A DNA stretch of 64,000 nucleotides. Source: Crocinitomicaceae bacterium. GTDB lineage: Bacteria; Bacteroidota; Bacteroidia; Flavobacteriales_D; Crocinitomicaceae. Within the stretch, counting starts at the first letter, position 1. Each line of letters begins with the position of its first letter. The DNA lies in the NCBI GenBank assembly GCA_022447585.1, contig JAKVAR010000002.1, forward strand, positions 186,001 through 250,000, written 5' to 3'. Shown one piece after another: positions 21,335 to 31,377 of this stretch. The notes under the pieces were generated by a model, which saw nothing but the letters and a program-made list of their open reading frames with translations, was not told where the DNA came from and did not search any database. Position numbers and translations under genes: made by a program.

Positions 21335-21366
21335 CAACAAAGGCAGCTAGTTAGCTGCCTTTGTTG
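21335..21366 (+). terminator. Rho-independent terminator
   Basis: CAACAAAGGCAGCTA-GT-TAGCTGCCTTTGTTG, 15-bp perfect stem. Confidence 0.85.
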
Positions 21367-21747
21367 TTTCTATAGGTTTAGATTTAGCATGTTCGAACAC
21401 TATTCATCGTTATCCTAACTGTAAACATTATATTTTGCGACAAGTATAATACCGCTTAATTCAGAAGCATTTAATTTAAAATTATTTCGCGATACTTTCA
21501 TTTAAAGCCCTCGATAGAAATTGAAAACCTGCAGCTAACAAGTTAAGGATGAATAAAAAGGTATATCATCCGCTAGGCTTAACAAAAAGAAATTTGGGCT
21601 TATAGTTCATCAGATTTATCATGCGATTACATAGAAGTGTTCACAAAAGTTAAAAAAACAAATACTTTAACAACGTTCAATTATTTAATGACTATTTGTT
21701 TTTATTTTAGGTATCCAAAATAAGATTTAACTAATGTCTTAAAATTT

Positions 21748-22830
21748 ATGCCTAACAATCAACATACAAGAGCTTTAGCTCCATTTTCTTGTTCATATTC
21801 GGCGCAAGTTCCTGAATTATTGCAACGATTAAATTGTACTCTATCGATATCAACATATCAAGCCGGTAAATTGATTTTCATTTCAGCTTTAGATGAAAGT
21901 AAAATTGTTCAACTACCTAGAACATTTGATAAACCAATGGGTATAGCGCAGGATTATGAAAAAGACAAATTAGCAATCGCCTGCAAGGATGAAGTCATTG
22001 TCTTTTCTAATTCTAAAGAATTGGCGAAGCATTATCCAAAGTCACCAAATAAGTATGATTCGCTTTACATGCCGAGACTAACTTACCATACAGGTACATT
22101 AGATATTCATGACCTCAACTTTGGAAAGAATAATGAGCTTTATGGAGTAAATACTTTGTTTTCAAGTATAATTAAATTGGATGATGATTATAATTTTAGA
22201 CCGGTTTGGACACCCGGTTTTATAGATAAAATTGTTGCTGAAGATCGATGTCATTTAAACGGCATGGCAATGCTGAATGGTAAGCCAAAATATGCTACAG
22301 CGTTTGGCCAAGGTAATTCATTTCAAAGCTGGAGAAATACAGTGACAACAGGAGGCATTCTAGTTGATGTCGATACAAACGAAATCATTATAGAAGGGCT
22401 TGCAATGCCGCATACACCTCGTATTTTTAACGGAGAATTATATACGCTTTTATCAGCAACAGGAGAATTAATTAAGATCAATAAGGAAGCAGGCACATAT
22501 GAAGTGATTTTAAAGCTTGATGGTTTTGTACGTGGTATGGACTTGCATCAGGACTATCTATTTATAGGATTATCGAAATTACGTCAAAATTCATCAACTT
22601 TTGCAAAGTTAAATCTTCAAGCAAATGAAGCTGGAATTGTTGTGGTTCATCTGCCAACGGGAAGTATTGCGGGTAAGATTACGTATCAAACTTCTTTGGA
22701 TGAAATATATGATGTACACGTGCTTCCCAATACAATAAGACCAAATATTATGAATACCATTCGTCCTGATTATAAAGAGGGCGTAACTACTCCCAATACA
22801 ACCTTTTGGGCAAAACAAAATAAATTCTAA
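21748..22830 (+). CDS. TIGR03032 family protein
   Basis: LISTYQAGKLIFIS-type start, RPVWTPGFIDKIVAEDRCHLNGMAM, GFVRGMDLHQDYLFIGLSKLRQ; no signal peptide. Confidence 0.8.
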   Translation: MPNNQHTRALAPFSCSYSAQVPELLQRLNCTLSISTYQAGKLIFISALDESKIVQLPRTFDKPMGIAQDYEKDKLAIACKDEVIVFSNSKELAKHYPKSPNKYDSLYMPRLTYHTGTLDIHDLNFGKNNELYGVNTLFSSIIKLDDDYNFRPVWTPGFIDKIVAEDRCHLNGMAMLNGKPKYATAFGQGNSFQSWRNTVTTGGILVDVDTNEIIIEGLAMPHTPRIFNGELYTLLSATGELIKINKEAGTYEVILKLDGFVRGMDLHQDYLFIGLSKLRQNSSTFAKLNLQANEAGIVVVHLPTGSIAGKITYQTSLDEIYDVHVLPNTIRPNIMNTIRPDYKEGVTTPNTTFWAKQNKF

Positions 22831-22845
22831 ATTTCAATTTACGCT

Positions 22846-24138
22846 ATGAAAAAAATAAACCACTCACGAAAAAAGAGGCAGCTAGCTAGAATAATAGAAC
22901 AGTTAAAGTTAAAAATTAGCTTATCAAATCAATCAGTAGAGGAGATTAATCAAATTAAACTCAGAATTAAAATTTTATTGCAAGAATTATCTGGTTTTGT
23001 GCCAAAACATCAACTAATAAAGATTTTAGGCTCTTTTGCAGTTGTATTTGGTTTTGCTTCAAGTTCAGTTGCTCAATCATTTATTGCTCCGGTTCAAAAT
23101 CCTTTTGGTTTAACATCAACAGGAAGTTACATACAATTTCCAGCACTTGCGGACCTAGATGGTGATGGTGATATAGATATGTTGGTTGGAACGTATGCTG
23201 ATAGTCTCTATTTTTTTGAAAACACGGGTACAACATCGGCTCCCGCCTATGCGAATCCTGTAGCAGAGCCATTTGGTCTTTCTTCTGGCATGTTGGACGT
23301 ACCTGCATTTACGGATCTTGATGGTGATGGTGACTTAGACCTGATGCTTGGTCAATATTCTGGTACATTGACATATCATGAAAACGTTGGGTCAGCGAGC
23401 ACTCCTTCATTTGCAGCAGGAGTTTCCTTACCATTTGGTTTAACAGCAACGGATCAATTTGCAATCCCTGAATTTGCGGATCTTGATGCGGATGGTGATA
23501 TGGATCTTCTAGTAGGCGAGTATGAAGGCAATTTACAATATTTCGAAAATACGGGTACCTCAACAGCACCAAATTTTGCGTCGCCACAACTAAATCCGCT
23601 TGGATTATCTGCTGGATACGATATTTCTTCGCCAAACTTGGCTGATTTTGACCTCGATGGAGATTTAGATATGCTATTAGGTGAATATTACGGGAACTTT
23701 TCCTATTTCGAAAATACAGGAACTACAACCAGTCCAAATTTTGCCTCGCCACAACTAAATCCATTCGGTTTATCAGCCACATATTATTTTGCTTTCCCTG
23801 CACTGGCAGATTTTGATAATGATGGAGATGTAGATGTAATGGTAAGTGAGTATGAGGGTACATTCCAGTATTTTGAAAACAACGATCCGAATGCGACACT
23901 TTTAGAAAACACCATGCTGGGATCAATTGATCCAAATCCATTTTATGATGTTTTAAATTTTAAATTTGACCAAGATGTTATCCAAGCGAATTTTGTGAAT
24001 CTTGCAGGGCAAACGGTTCTTTCTATTAAAAACCCAAAAGCAAATGTAGATGTTAGTTCACTAGATCCAGGCCTCTACTTTGTGAAATGTATTCATCTAA
24101 ATAATAGACAGTCAGAACATAAGCTACAAAAGCATTAA
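22846..24138 (+). CDS. FG-GAP/VCBS repeat T9SS-secreted protein with extended N-terminus
   Basis: Five repeats of the type LADLDGDGDIDMLVG..YFENTGT; signal segment ILGSFAVVFGFASSSVAQ starts only after ~60 residues; C-terminal sorting-like region. Confidence 0.85.
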   Translation: MKKINHSRKKRQLARIIEQLKLKISLSNQSVEEINQIKLRIKILLQELSGFVPKHQLIKILGSFAVVFGFASSSVAQSFIAPVQNPFGLTSTGSYIQFPALADLDGDGDIDMLVGTYADSLYFFENTGTTSAPAYANPVAEPFGLSSGMLDVPAFTDLDGDGDLDLMLGQYSGTLTYHENVGSASTPSFAAGVSLPFGLTATDQFAIPEFADLDADGDMDLLVGEYEGNLQYFENTGTSTAPNFASPQLNPLGLSAGYDISSPNLADFDLDGDLDMLLGEYYGNFSYFENTGTTTSPNFASPQLNPFGLSATYYFAFPALADFDNDGDVDVMVSEYEGTFQYFENNDPNATLLENTMLGSIDPNPFYDVLNFKFDQDVIQANFVNLAGQTVLSIKNPKANVDVSSLDPGLYFVKCIHLNNRQSEHKLQKH

Positions 24139-24166
24139 CAGCCTTCTTAAAGAAGCAATGTTAGTT

Positions 24167-24208
24167 TTAAACGTTACTTGTTTCCGAATAGGAGCAAGTA
24201 ACGTTTAA
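24167..24208 (+). terminator. Terminator hairpin
   Basis: TTAAACGTTACTTG...CAAGTAACGTTTAA, 14-bp perfect stem, 14-nt loop. Confidence 0.7.
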
Positions 24209-24589
24209 TTTATAATGAAATAAGAATAGTTATTAGCACAATTTTTCAATGCTATCTGTTCGTTCTGAAAACAAAACAATTGAGTTTCAAACCAATAAAT
24301 GAAGCATAGAACTATAAGAGAGTCTTGAATAGTATCTTCTAAAAGATCTAATTGATTTATCTCGTTTTATGCATTTAAAGTGTTTCATCTAAGCCTCATT
24401 AATAAACTTTAGCTTCGGGGTAAATAAACCTGAAAGAGGAATTGACATCTTGCATTTTCATCAAATTAAACCTCTAAGATTCTTCACTCTGCTCTTTTAA
24501 TGAAAACTAAAGCCCTTCATTAAGACAACTTTCTTCCGATTACGATCTTTTCTTGGTACTATTGTACTTTATACTAACACTGATTCTTT

Positions 24590-26653
24590 TTGATTTCTCA
24601 ATTCCTACCTTATTTACTGCATAAAAGTCGTCTTTTATCAAGCGTATTTGTTCTAATATCTTTCGTATCAACTTCCCAAACCATTGATGTTTCACAAAAG
24701 GCATACGGGTTAATTGAACTTTTTGAAAAAGAACATGTCCAACCACTGGAAATAAACGATTCTTTCGGTCTAACGATACATGAAGTATTGTTGAATACTA
24801 TTGATCCAGATCACGATTTTTTCACAAAAACTGAGCTCCAAGAATTAGTCAATAAATCAGCTCAAATTGATGACGACATAGCTGCCTATGAAACTTCATA
24901 TCTAGACTTCTTTAAAAAGAAATTTTATTCAAACATAAGCAAAGCAGATTCTATCCATACAACCATTTTTAATTCTAAAATTGACATACTCAAGGCAACA
25001 ACACCTGAACTTGAAGCCGACTCTATTTTAACTAAAAGTAATTCTCTTGCCCATTGGAAACTAAAATACAGAAAGTCAATACAAGCTGCTGTTCTAGAAA
25101 AATTAGAACTTAGTGATTATAATTACTCACAAGACTCTTTTGATATAATCATACAAGAATCAACTTCTTTAGTTAAAAGTAATTTCAAAGATTATTTCAA
25201 AAATTTAATGTTAGACTCCTCTTTTGTCAATAATCAATATTTAAATGCAATTGCCGCATCTTTTGATTCTCATTCGGAATATTTCACCACATCTCAAAAT
25301 AATAGTTATCAAGAAGAACTAACGAGTGAACGCGAAATTTTCGGGATTAGTTATGTCAAAAACCTCAATGGTGTTTTCGAAATCACCGATGTACACCCCG
25401 GAAGTTCAGCCTGGTTATCAGGGGAAATTCATGTTGGCGATGAGCTAGTGAAACTCAAGTTCGGTGGTGATGAACCGATCTTAACAGAAGGTAAAACAAA
25501 CTACGAATTACATCAAGCTTTTGCCAAGGCCATCAGTAAGGACTTAATTTTAACTATTCATTCGAATGGTCAAGTTAAAACAGTTCACCTTGTAAAATCC
25601 AAAGTCTATAGCGACAGTGATATAATTAAGTCTGCTGTTTTACAAGGTGAACAAAAGGTGGGGTATATCGCACTACCTGACTTTTATGCCAACTGGACAG
25701 ACACCAATCAATTAGGCTGTGCAAATGACCTAGCCAAAGCATTAATCAAACTTAAAAAAGAAGACATTGGAGGTGTAATTCTTGATTTGAGAAATAATGG
25801 TGGCGGATCTCTTTTTGAAGCAGTTGATTTAGTTGGTACATTTATCGATTATGGTCCTGTTTTAGTTGTTAAAGACAATAAAGAAGATATTCAAACTTTC
25901 AAAGATTTTAACCGTGGAGCTATTTATCGCGGTCCTCTAATTATCCTTATCAATGAATACTCTGCTTCCGCATCGGAGGTTGTTGCAGGGGCAATTCAAG
26001 ATTACAATCGAGGTCTAATTGTAGGACAAACTTCATTCGGCAAAGCAACAGGGCAAAGTGTTCAACCCTTGATTTTAGAAGATGGAGAAATTCATGGTTA
26101 TGCAAAAATAACGGGGATTGGTTTATACAGAATTAGTTTGGAGACCAATCAGATTCATGGTGTAGTTCCTGATATAGATTTAGAGCCTCTTTCCAAATTC
26201 GATTACAAGCGTGAAGAAGATTATCCAAATGTCCTATCCTTAGGAAGCATAGAAAAGAAGATGTACTATACACCAAAGAATAAAATTGAAACTGAAGACT
26301 TAATTCGCAAGATGAAACTTAGAAAAGAAGCAAATCCGACAAGAACAAAAGCTTTGATTTTAATCCATCAATTAGAAGATAAATATGATGAAATCGATTA
26401 CTCCAATCAAAGTTTACTCGAAATCATTGAACTTAAAAAAGAGGTTATTTCGATCAAAAATGAATTATACGATACATTAGACAATTGGATTCAGGACTAT
26501 ACACCAATAACAACTAAATACGATGCTGAAATTTATCGAATGAATAATTATTTGAATTCATACAATGAAACTTTTCACGAACGCATCAAAAATGATTATG
26601 AACTTGGGGAGACATATCAAATTATGCTCGACTTAATTAAACAAAACAAATAA
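24590..26653 (+). CDS. S41 family C-terminal processing peptidase with PDZ domain (TTG start)
   Basis: PDZ region LNGVFEITDVHPGSSAWLSGEIHVGDELVKL; GGVILDLRNNGGGSLFEAVDLVGTFI; NEYSASASEVVAGAIQDYNRGLIVGQTSFGKATGQ. Confidence 0.92.
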   Translation: MISQFLPYLLHKSRLLSSVFVLISFVSTSQTIDVSQKAYGLIELFEKEHVQPLEINDSFGLTIHEVLLNTIDPDHDFFTKTELQELVNKSAQIDDDIAAYETSYLDFFKKKFYSNISKADSIHTTIFNSKIDILKATTPELEADSILTKSNSLAHWKLKYRKSIQAAVLEKLELSDYNYSQDSFDIIIQESTSLVKSNFKDYFKNLMLDSSFVNNQYLNAIAASFDSHSEYFTTSQNNSYQEELTSEREIFGISYVKNLNGVFEITDVHPGSSAWLSGEIHVGDELVKLKFGGDEPILTEGKTNYELHQAFAKAISKDLILTIHSNGQVKTVHLVKSKVYSDSDIIKSAVLQGEQKVGYIALPDFYANWTDTNQLGCANDLAKALIKLKKEDIGGVILDLRNNGGGSLFEAVDLVGTFIDYGPVLVVKDNKEDIQTFKDFNRGAIYRGPLIILINEYSASASEVVAGAIQDYNRGLIVGQTSFGKATGQSVQPLILEDGEIHGYAKITGIGLYRISLETNQIHGVVPDIDLEPLSKFDYKREEDYPNVLSLGSIEKKMYYTPKNKIETEDLIRKMKLRKEANPTRTKALILIHQLEDKYDEIDYSNQSLLEIIELKKEVISIKNELYDTLDNWIQDYTPITTKYDAEIYRMNNYLNSYNETFHERIKNDYELGETYQIMLDLIKQNK

Positions 26654-26660
26654 ACACAAA

Positions 26661-27698
26661 ATGAAACATTTACTTTTTATCGCAATTCTTTTATTCAGTG
26701 GATTTAACTTTGCGCAAGACATGACTAATGGAGGTGCTTATATGGACTCCTTTAGCGCTGAAAACGAACAATTGCAAGCCGATATGTGGGATTATACAAG
26801 AACCATTTCTCATGGCAAAAGTGCACGTAAAGTTGAAAAACGTAGAGGGGAATTAATCAATACTTCCAATGCCGCCTTAAAAAAAGCGGAGAATTCAAAA
26901 CCATTCAACGATGACACTGAATACAGAGATGCAATTATCAAATATTATAAAGTAATTAATCTTGTTTTGAAGGAAGATTATGCAAAACTTGTAGACATGG
27001 AAGAAGTAGCTGAGCAATCATATGATCTAATGGAAGCATACATGATGGCAAGAGAGTTGGCAAGCGATAAACAAACTGAGGCTTCTGCTGAACTAACCAT
27101 AGCACAAAAAAAATTCGCTGAAGCAAACAACATTACTTTAGTTACTTCTGAGGATGACTCTATGGATAAAAAGATGGAGATTGCTGGTAAGGTTTACGAC
27201 CACTACAACGAAGTATACCTTATTTTTTTTAAAAGTAGTAAGCAAGAAATGTATTTAATTGATGCTTTGGTTACGAATGATATGAGTGCTATTGAACAAA
27301 ATAGAGAAGCTCTATTAGGAACCGTTGAAGAGGGATTAGAAAAACTAAAAAATGTAAAACCATACGCAGAAGACAATTCTATGATTCAAGCAACAGAAGC
27401 AATTTTTTCATTTTACGAAGAAGAAGCTGCAAAGGACATCGAACTGGCCATTGATTATATTATGAAAAGTGAAAACTTTGCAAAAGTGAAAGCAGCTTTC
27501 GATGAGAAAAAAGAGAAGAATAGAACTCAAGAAGATTTTGACCAATACAACAAAGGTGTAAATGAAATGAATGAAGCAGTAAACACGTATAATGAAATGA
27601 ATGAAAAGAACAACAAGTTAAGATCAAAGCTAATTGATAACTGGAATTCAACAGCGGAAAAATATACGAATTCGCATGTTCCTAGAGGAAGAAAATAA
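26661..27698 (+). CDS. DUF3829-like secreted helical protein
   Basis: Signal peptide; long helical acidic/lysine-rich protein directly downstream of the S41 gene. Confidence 0.5.
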   Translation: MKHLLFIAILLFSGFNFAQDMTNGGAYMDSFSAENEQLQADMWDYTRTISHGKSARKVEKRRGELINTSNAALKKAENSKPFNDDTEYRDAIIKYYKVINLVLKEDYAKLVDMEEVAEQSYDLMEAYMMARELASDKQTEASAELTIAQKKFAEANNITLVTSEDDSMDKKMEIAGKVYDHYNEVYLIFFKSSKQEMYLIDALVTNDMSAIEQNREALLGTVEEGLEKLKNVKPYAEDNSMIQATEAIFSFYEEEAAKDIELAIDYIMKSENFAKVKAAFDEKKEKNRTQEDFDQYNKGVNEMNEAVNTYNEMNEKNNKLRSKLIDNWNSTAEKYTNSHVPRGRK

Positions 27699-27771
27699 TC
27701 TAACCCTAATTTAGTCGTTGCAAATTTGTTACCATACAAATCAAATTCGTTATACTTCTAAACCACTCTTT

Positions 27772-28677
27772 ATGAATAAATTTTTCCTTGTCCTCACCTG
27801 TGCAATTGTTTCAATTTCGTGCTACTCACAAGATTTAACATCAAAAGCAGACAGCTTGCGAAATTTAGGTTTTGTAAACGAGGCTTCAGAAGTTTACCGC
27901 AAAATTCTATTGAAAGATTCTACAAATGGGTTAATTCTTTACAATTATGCCTGTGTTCTAGCACTCAACAATCAGTTTGACCAAGCTTTTGAATACTTGA
28001 ATAAATCAACAGAACGCGATACTTCAATTCGCCCTTTAACTGATCCAGATTTGTATTTTTTAACCAATGACCCTCGCTGGGAGGACTTCGCTTTAAAAGA
28101 GATTACTAAAGTCGAATCAAAGTTTGGTAAATATCAAAATCTAACGTTAGCAAAAGAACTATGGAGGATGAACATGACTGATCAAGCCTTTTATTATCAG
28201 CTTGACGTCGCAAAAATACATACAGGATATAATTCAGTTGTAGTTGACGGCCTTTGGGAATTAAAGCGCAAACTGAATCATTCAAATTTAGAGCGATTAA
28301 TAGAAATCATCGACGTCAATGGATGGCCATTATCTAGTGAAGTGGGAGGTTCTGCTGCTAATGCAGCGTTTCTAATTATTCAACATGCAAATCTTGAAGT
28401 GCAAAAGAAGTATTTACCAATCATGAAAGAAGCAGCTGACAAAGGTGAAGCTTCTTGGGCTTCGCTAGCACTGCTAATTGACAGAGTAGAAATGCGTCAA
28501 CAGAGACCTCAGGTATATGGTTCCCAAATTCAACGTATCGAGGGTGAATTTGTAGTTTACGAAATAGTAGATCCAGAATTTGTTAACCAAAGAAGAGAAG
28601 AAGTTGGGCTAGGTCCAATTGAAGAATACGTTCAACATTGGGATATCACATGGACTACAGCACAAAAAAGAAAATAA
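27772..28677 (+). CDS. Secreted TPR-containing hypothetical protein
   Basis: MNKFFLVLTCAIVSISCYSQ signal; LILYNYACVLALNNQFDQAFEYLNKSTERD TPR-like. Confidence 0.6.
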   Translation: MNKFFLVLTCAIVSISCYSQDLTSKADSLRNLGFVNEASEVYRKILLKDSTNGLILYNYACVLALNNQFDQAFEYLNKSTERDTSIRPLTDPDLYFLTNDPRWEDFALKEITKVESKFGKYQNLTLAKELWRMNMTDQAFYYQLDVAKIHTGYNSVVVDGLWELKRKLNHSNLERLIEIIDVNGWPLSSEVGGSAANAAFLIIQHANLEVQKKYLPIMKEAADKGEASWASLALLIDRVEMRQQRPQVYGSQIQRIEGEFVVYEIVDPEFVNQRREEVGLGPIEEYVQHWDITWTTAQKRK

Positions 28678-28808
28678 TCAAATTAAACGTGTAACTTTTT
28701 CCAGATTTAGCACTCTTACTATATAAGATGAAAGCATTTGTATAAGTAACATAAGTGCAATGGTTAGGTAATTTTAGAATATAGTTTAGTTTTCATCAAA
28801 TAACATTG

Positions 28809-28835
28809 ACGCCCTCTTCAAATTGAATTGGGCGT
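28809..28835 (+). terminator. Terminator hairpin
   Basis: ACGCCC-TC-TTCAA-A-TTGAA-TT-GGGCGT followed by TTTTG. Confidence 0.7.
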
Positions 28836-28862
28836 TTTGTTTTATCTTAGATGTTCAGAAAA

Positions 28863-29015
28863 ATGATGTTTAAGAAAGTTACTGTTTTTATTGGGTTCAT
28901 TCTTTCGCTCTTAAACACAAGTGCGCAAACATCATTTACCCATTTACGCCAAGCGCACACTAACATTGATTTCAGAAATACAATCTTTGAAACAGAAGAA
29001 TTCTTATTGAATTAA
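28863..29015 (+). pseudogene. Truncated N-terminal remnant of a CRTAC1/ASPIC-type FG-GAP secreted protein
   Basis: 50-codon ORF MMFKKVTVFIGFILSLLNTSAQTSFTHLRQAHTNIDFRNTIFETEEFLLN*; signal peptide plus 'tNIdFrNTi.ETEEF' start of this family; stop lies within the opposing CotH gene end. Confidence 0.55.
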
Positions 29016-31028
29016 CAGCTTCTCTCTAAGTACTTGCCCTGAATCCAATTGGATAACAACTAAAAATGAACCCGATAAGTCTCTAGTATCCAATTGAACC
29101 TGTGAACCACCGATTGCTTTCACCTGACGGACTAACTTGCCAGAAAGATCAAAAACTGAAACATCTGTGATTGATTTGTTTACAAAAACATTGACAACAT
29201 CATTTGCCGGATTAGGGTATACTGCCAAATACGGTTCTTTCGCTATAGCTGTAATTCCAAGATTAGGGCAATTACCAGGCATATTATTATCTAGCCAATT
29301 AAGTCTTTCAGCAATCCACCCCTTGAACTTAACAAGCTCTTCAGCATAGGTATTTGGTTGCGTTCCAATTTCTGGGGTCCCCACATTTACACCAAGAATA
29401 GGCCAACGCGTAAAATGACGATCTTGAGCATCGGTCAACACATTGCCTAATGAATCGATGTAATTGAACAACACCGAAGTATCTAGAATCGTATTTCTTA
29501 ACGTAAAATACCTACAACTCAGCTCATTTGCAAACGTGGTATCTTGAATCATTCGCATATACCAGCCTGGCGGCTTCACGTCTGACCCCCCTGAATAACT
29601 ATGTATCCAACCACTTCCATTTAGCATATTGGCATCAGTATCCTTATAAGCCCAATCAAAATCCCATACAGGACCTGCATAAATCAAAGAATCTTTATCG
29701 TCTCTAGTCTTATGGAAACGACGACTTTTCTTAAACCCGTCAATATTTCTGGAAAACTCATTGACAATAAAATAATCGATAAATGAAAGAACATCTATAT
29801 ACTTGCGGTAACCATCCGAAGGGTGTTCAAAATTATTACCCCATAATGCATCTTCAAATTCACCAACACGTTCTTGTATGTATATCTTTTGCTCTTGTGT
29901 AATATCAAACTCATCAGGATAACCGTAAACATATTGCACTGCACTACCTGGGTAATTTGGATTATCATAATTTGATGGCCAGCTATTAGTTCCATCCCAA
30001 TAATCTACCTTAAAAATATAGCCTCCAGTAAGGCTATCTCCAGCATTATCATCCAAATCCAGTCTTGAAATATCTACGCGATCATTGTCTCTTTTTATCT
30101 TCTCCGTAAAAACATATACGCCATTATATATATCATTAATTACCACTTCACACAATTTAGTTCTTGGTGCATAGTGTCCCATTTTGTTAAACAAATCAAA
30201 CGCAAGAATATTTCTTATAAAAGTCTTGTCATTGTAGTTTGCCAATAGTATCCAATCATTCTCAGTTGGCATTCCAAGAAGGGGAACATTGTTGTTCTGA
30301 CCAAATGCGTCTTGAGTTTCAATTCCGTAAGGTTTCTGAGGTAGTGTAGCAGAATAAGAACCACGGATTTCAATTCCAGCATACCCATCATATACATTGG
30401 CAGGATCATTGGGATGATTTAGAGCTCCTGGCCCGTTATCTATGATCTTCATGTTCACTAAAATCTTAGGTTCATCAATAATCTCCTGCCCATTAGTGTT
30501 GATTAATACAAGCGGAATATTTGTCGCGCTTGGTGGATTCAATCCTATGCTTTCTGTTATATTTAATTGATAATTCCCATTATCATTCCCACTATAACCA
30601 TCAATTACAATGAAATAAGTTGTATTGGCTTGCAACAATTGCGCAGTAATTCGCGAATTGTAAGCTGCTGCAAAACTAGGCGATTGACAGCCATCCTCCT
30701 GACATCCAACCGGTGTCCCTGTACAATTACCCTCATAAACATACAATTGAGAATCATAATCGGTGATGCCTTCGCACAAACTAATATCCACATACTTATC
30801 CGTTCCACCATTCGTGTACTCATAAACATGATCATTTGCCCCACCTTGATTTCCTACATCTGCACAACTCTCAAAATAATCATCTACCGCTCCTAAAGTA
30901 GACCCACTACCCGTATAAGGAATACTTGAAATTACTGTAGCAGTAGCACATGTTTCTCCACCAGATTGGCTATATACATTAAAATTGATAATTAATGCTA
31001 AAACCCAAAAAGAACAAACAACTTTCAT
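29004..31028 (-). CDS. CotH kinase family protein, T9SS-secreted, with pre-peptidase-like N-terminal domain
   Basis: GIEIRGSYSATLPQKPYGIETQDAFGQN, NGVYVFTEKIKRDNDRVDI, WDFDWAYKDTDANML; T9SS tail AVYPNPANDVVNVF...LLIQ. Confidence 0.9.
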   Translation of the reverse strand: MKVVCSFWVLALIINFNVYSQSGGETCATATVISSIPYTGSGSTLGAVDDYFESCADVGNQGGANDHVYEYTNGGTDKYVDISLCEGITDYDSQLYVYEGNCTGTPVGCQEDGCQSPSFAAAYNSRITAQLLQANTTYFIVIDGYSGNDNGNYQLNITESIGLNPPSATNIPLVLINTNGQEIIDEPKILVNMKIIDNGPGALNHPNDPANVYDGYAGIEIRGSYSATLPQKPYGIETQDAFGQNNNVPLLGMPTENDWILLANYNDKTFIRNILAFDLFNKMGHYAPRTKLCEVVINDIYNGVYVFTEKIKRDNDRVDISRLDLDDNAGDSLTGGYIFKVDYWDGTNSWPSNYDNPNYPGSAVQYVYGYPDEFDITQEQKIYIQERVGEFEDALWGNNFEHPSDGYRKYIDVLSFIDYFIVNEFSRNIDGFKKSRRFHKTRDDKDSLIYAGPVWDFDWAYKDTDANMLNGSGWIHSYSGGSDVKPPGWYMRMIQDTTFANELSCRYFTLRNTILDTSVLFNYIDSLGNVLTDAQDRHFTRWPILGVNVGTPEIGTQPNTYAEELVKFKGWIAERLNWLDNNMPGNCPNLGITAIAKEPYLAVYPNPANDVVNVFVNKSITDVSVFDLSGKLVRQVKAIGGSQVQLDTRDLSGSFLVVIQLDSGQVLREKLLIQ

Positions 31029-31192
31029 ATAGATCTATTTAAAATGATGAACAAGGTACAATTTCTAAAGCCCACTTCAAATATCATTTAAACAAAAACT
31101 ATCCGTTCCTCTCGTTTGGAGAAATAACAACAACCTTACAGATAACTTTATAACTGATTTGAAGGTAACTGAACTTAGTTTGTAAACGTTAA

Positions 31193-31303
31193 AACGATTA
31201 CAATTGATAATTTTGATAGAATAATCCCAGATTTAACATGGGTTTTCTTTAAAAAAAAGTATTCACATTTAATCAGGTATGGGTTGTACACATTGTAATC
31301 GTT
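31193..31303. promoter_or_regulatory. Candidate operator: 12-bp perfect inverted repeat in a divergent intergenic region
   Basis: AACGATTACAAT (31193-31204) and ATTGTAATCGTT (31292-31303). Confidence 0.4.
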
Positions 31304-31377
31304 ATAACACTTTCTCCTAACTTATTGAATACATTGAGAATCATATTATTTTTAGGTTCATTATTGAAAATCATTCC

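Noticed and set aside
24209-24589. Long intergenic stretch considered as a decayed gene or ncRNA
   Set aside because: No frame gave convincing protein-like sequence and no stable hairpin beyond the 24167-24208 terminator.
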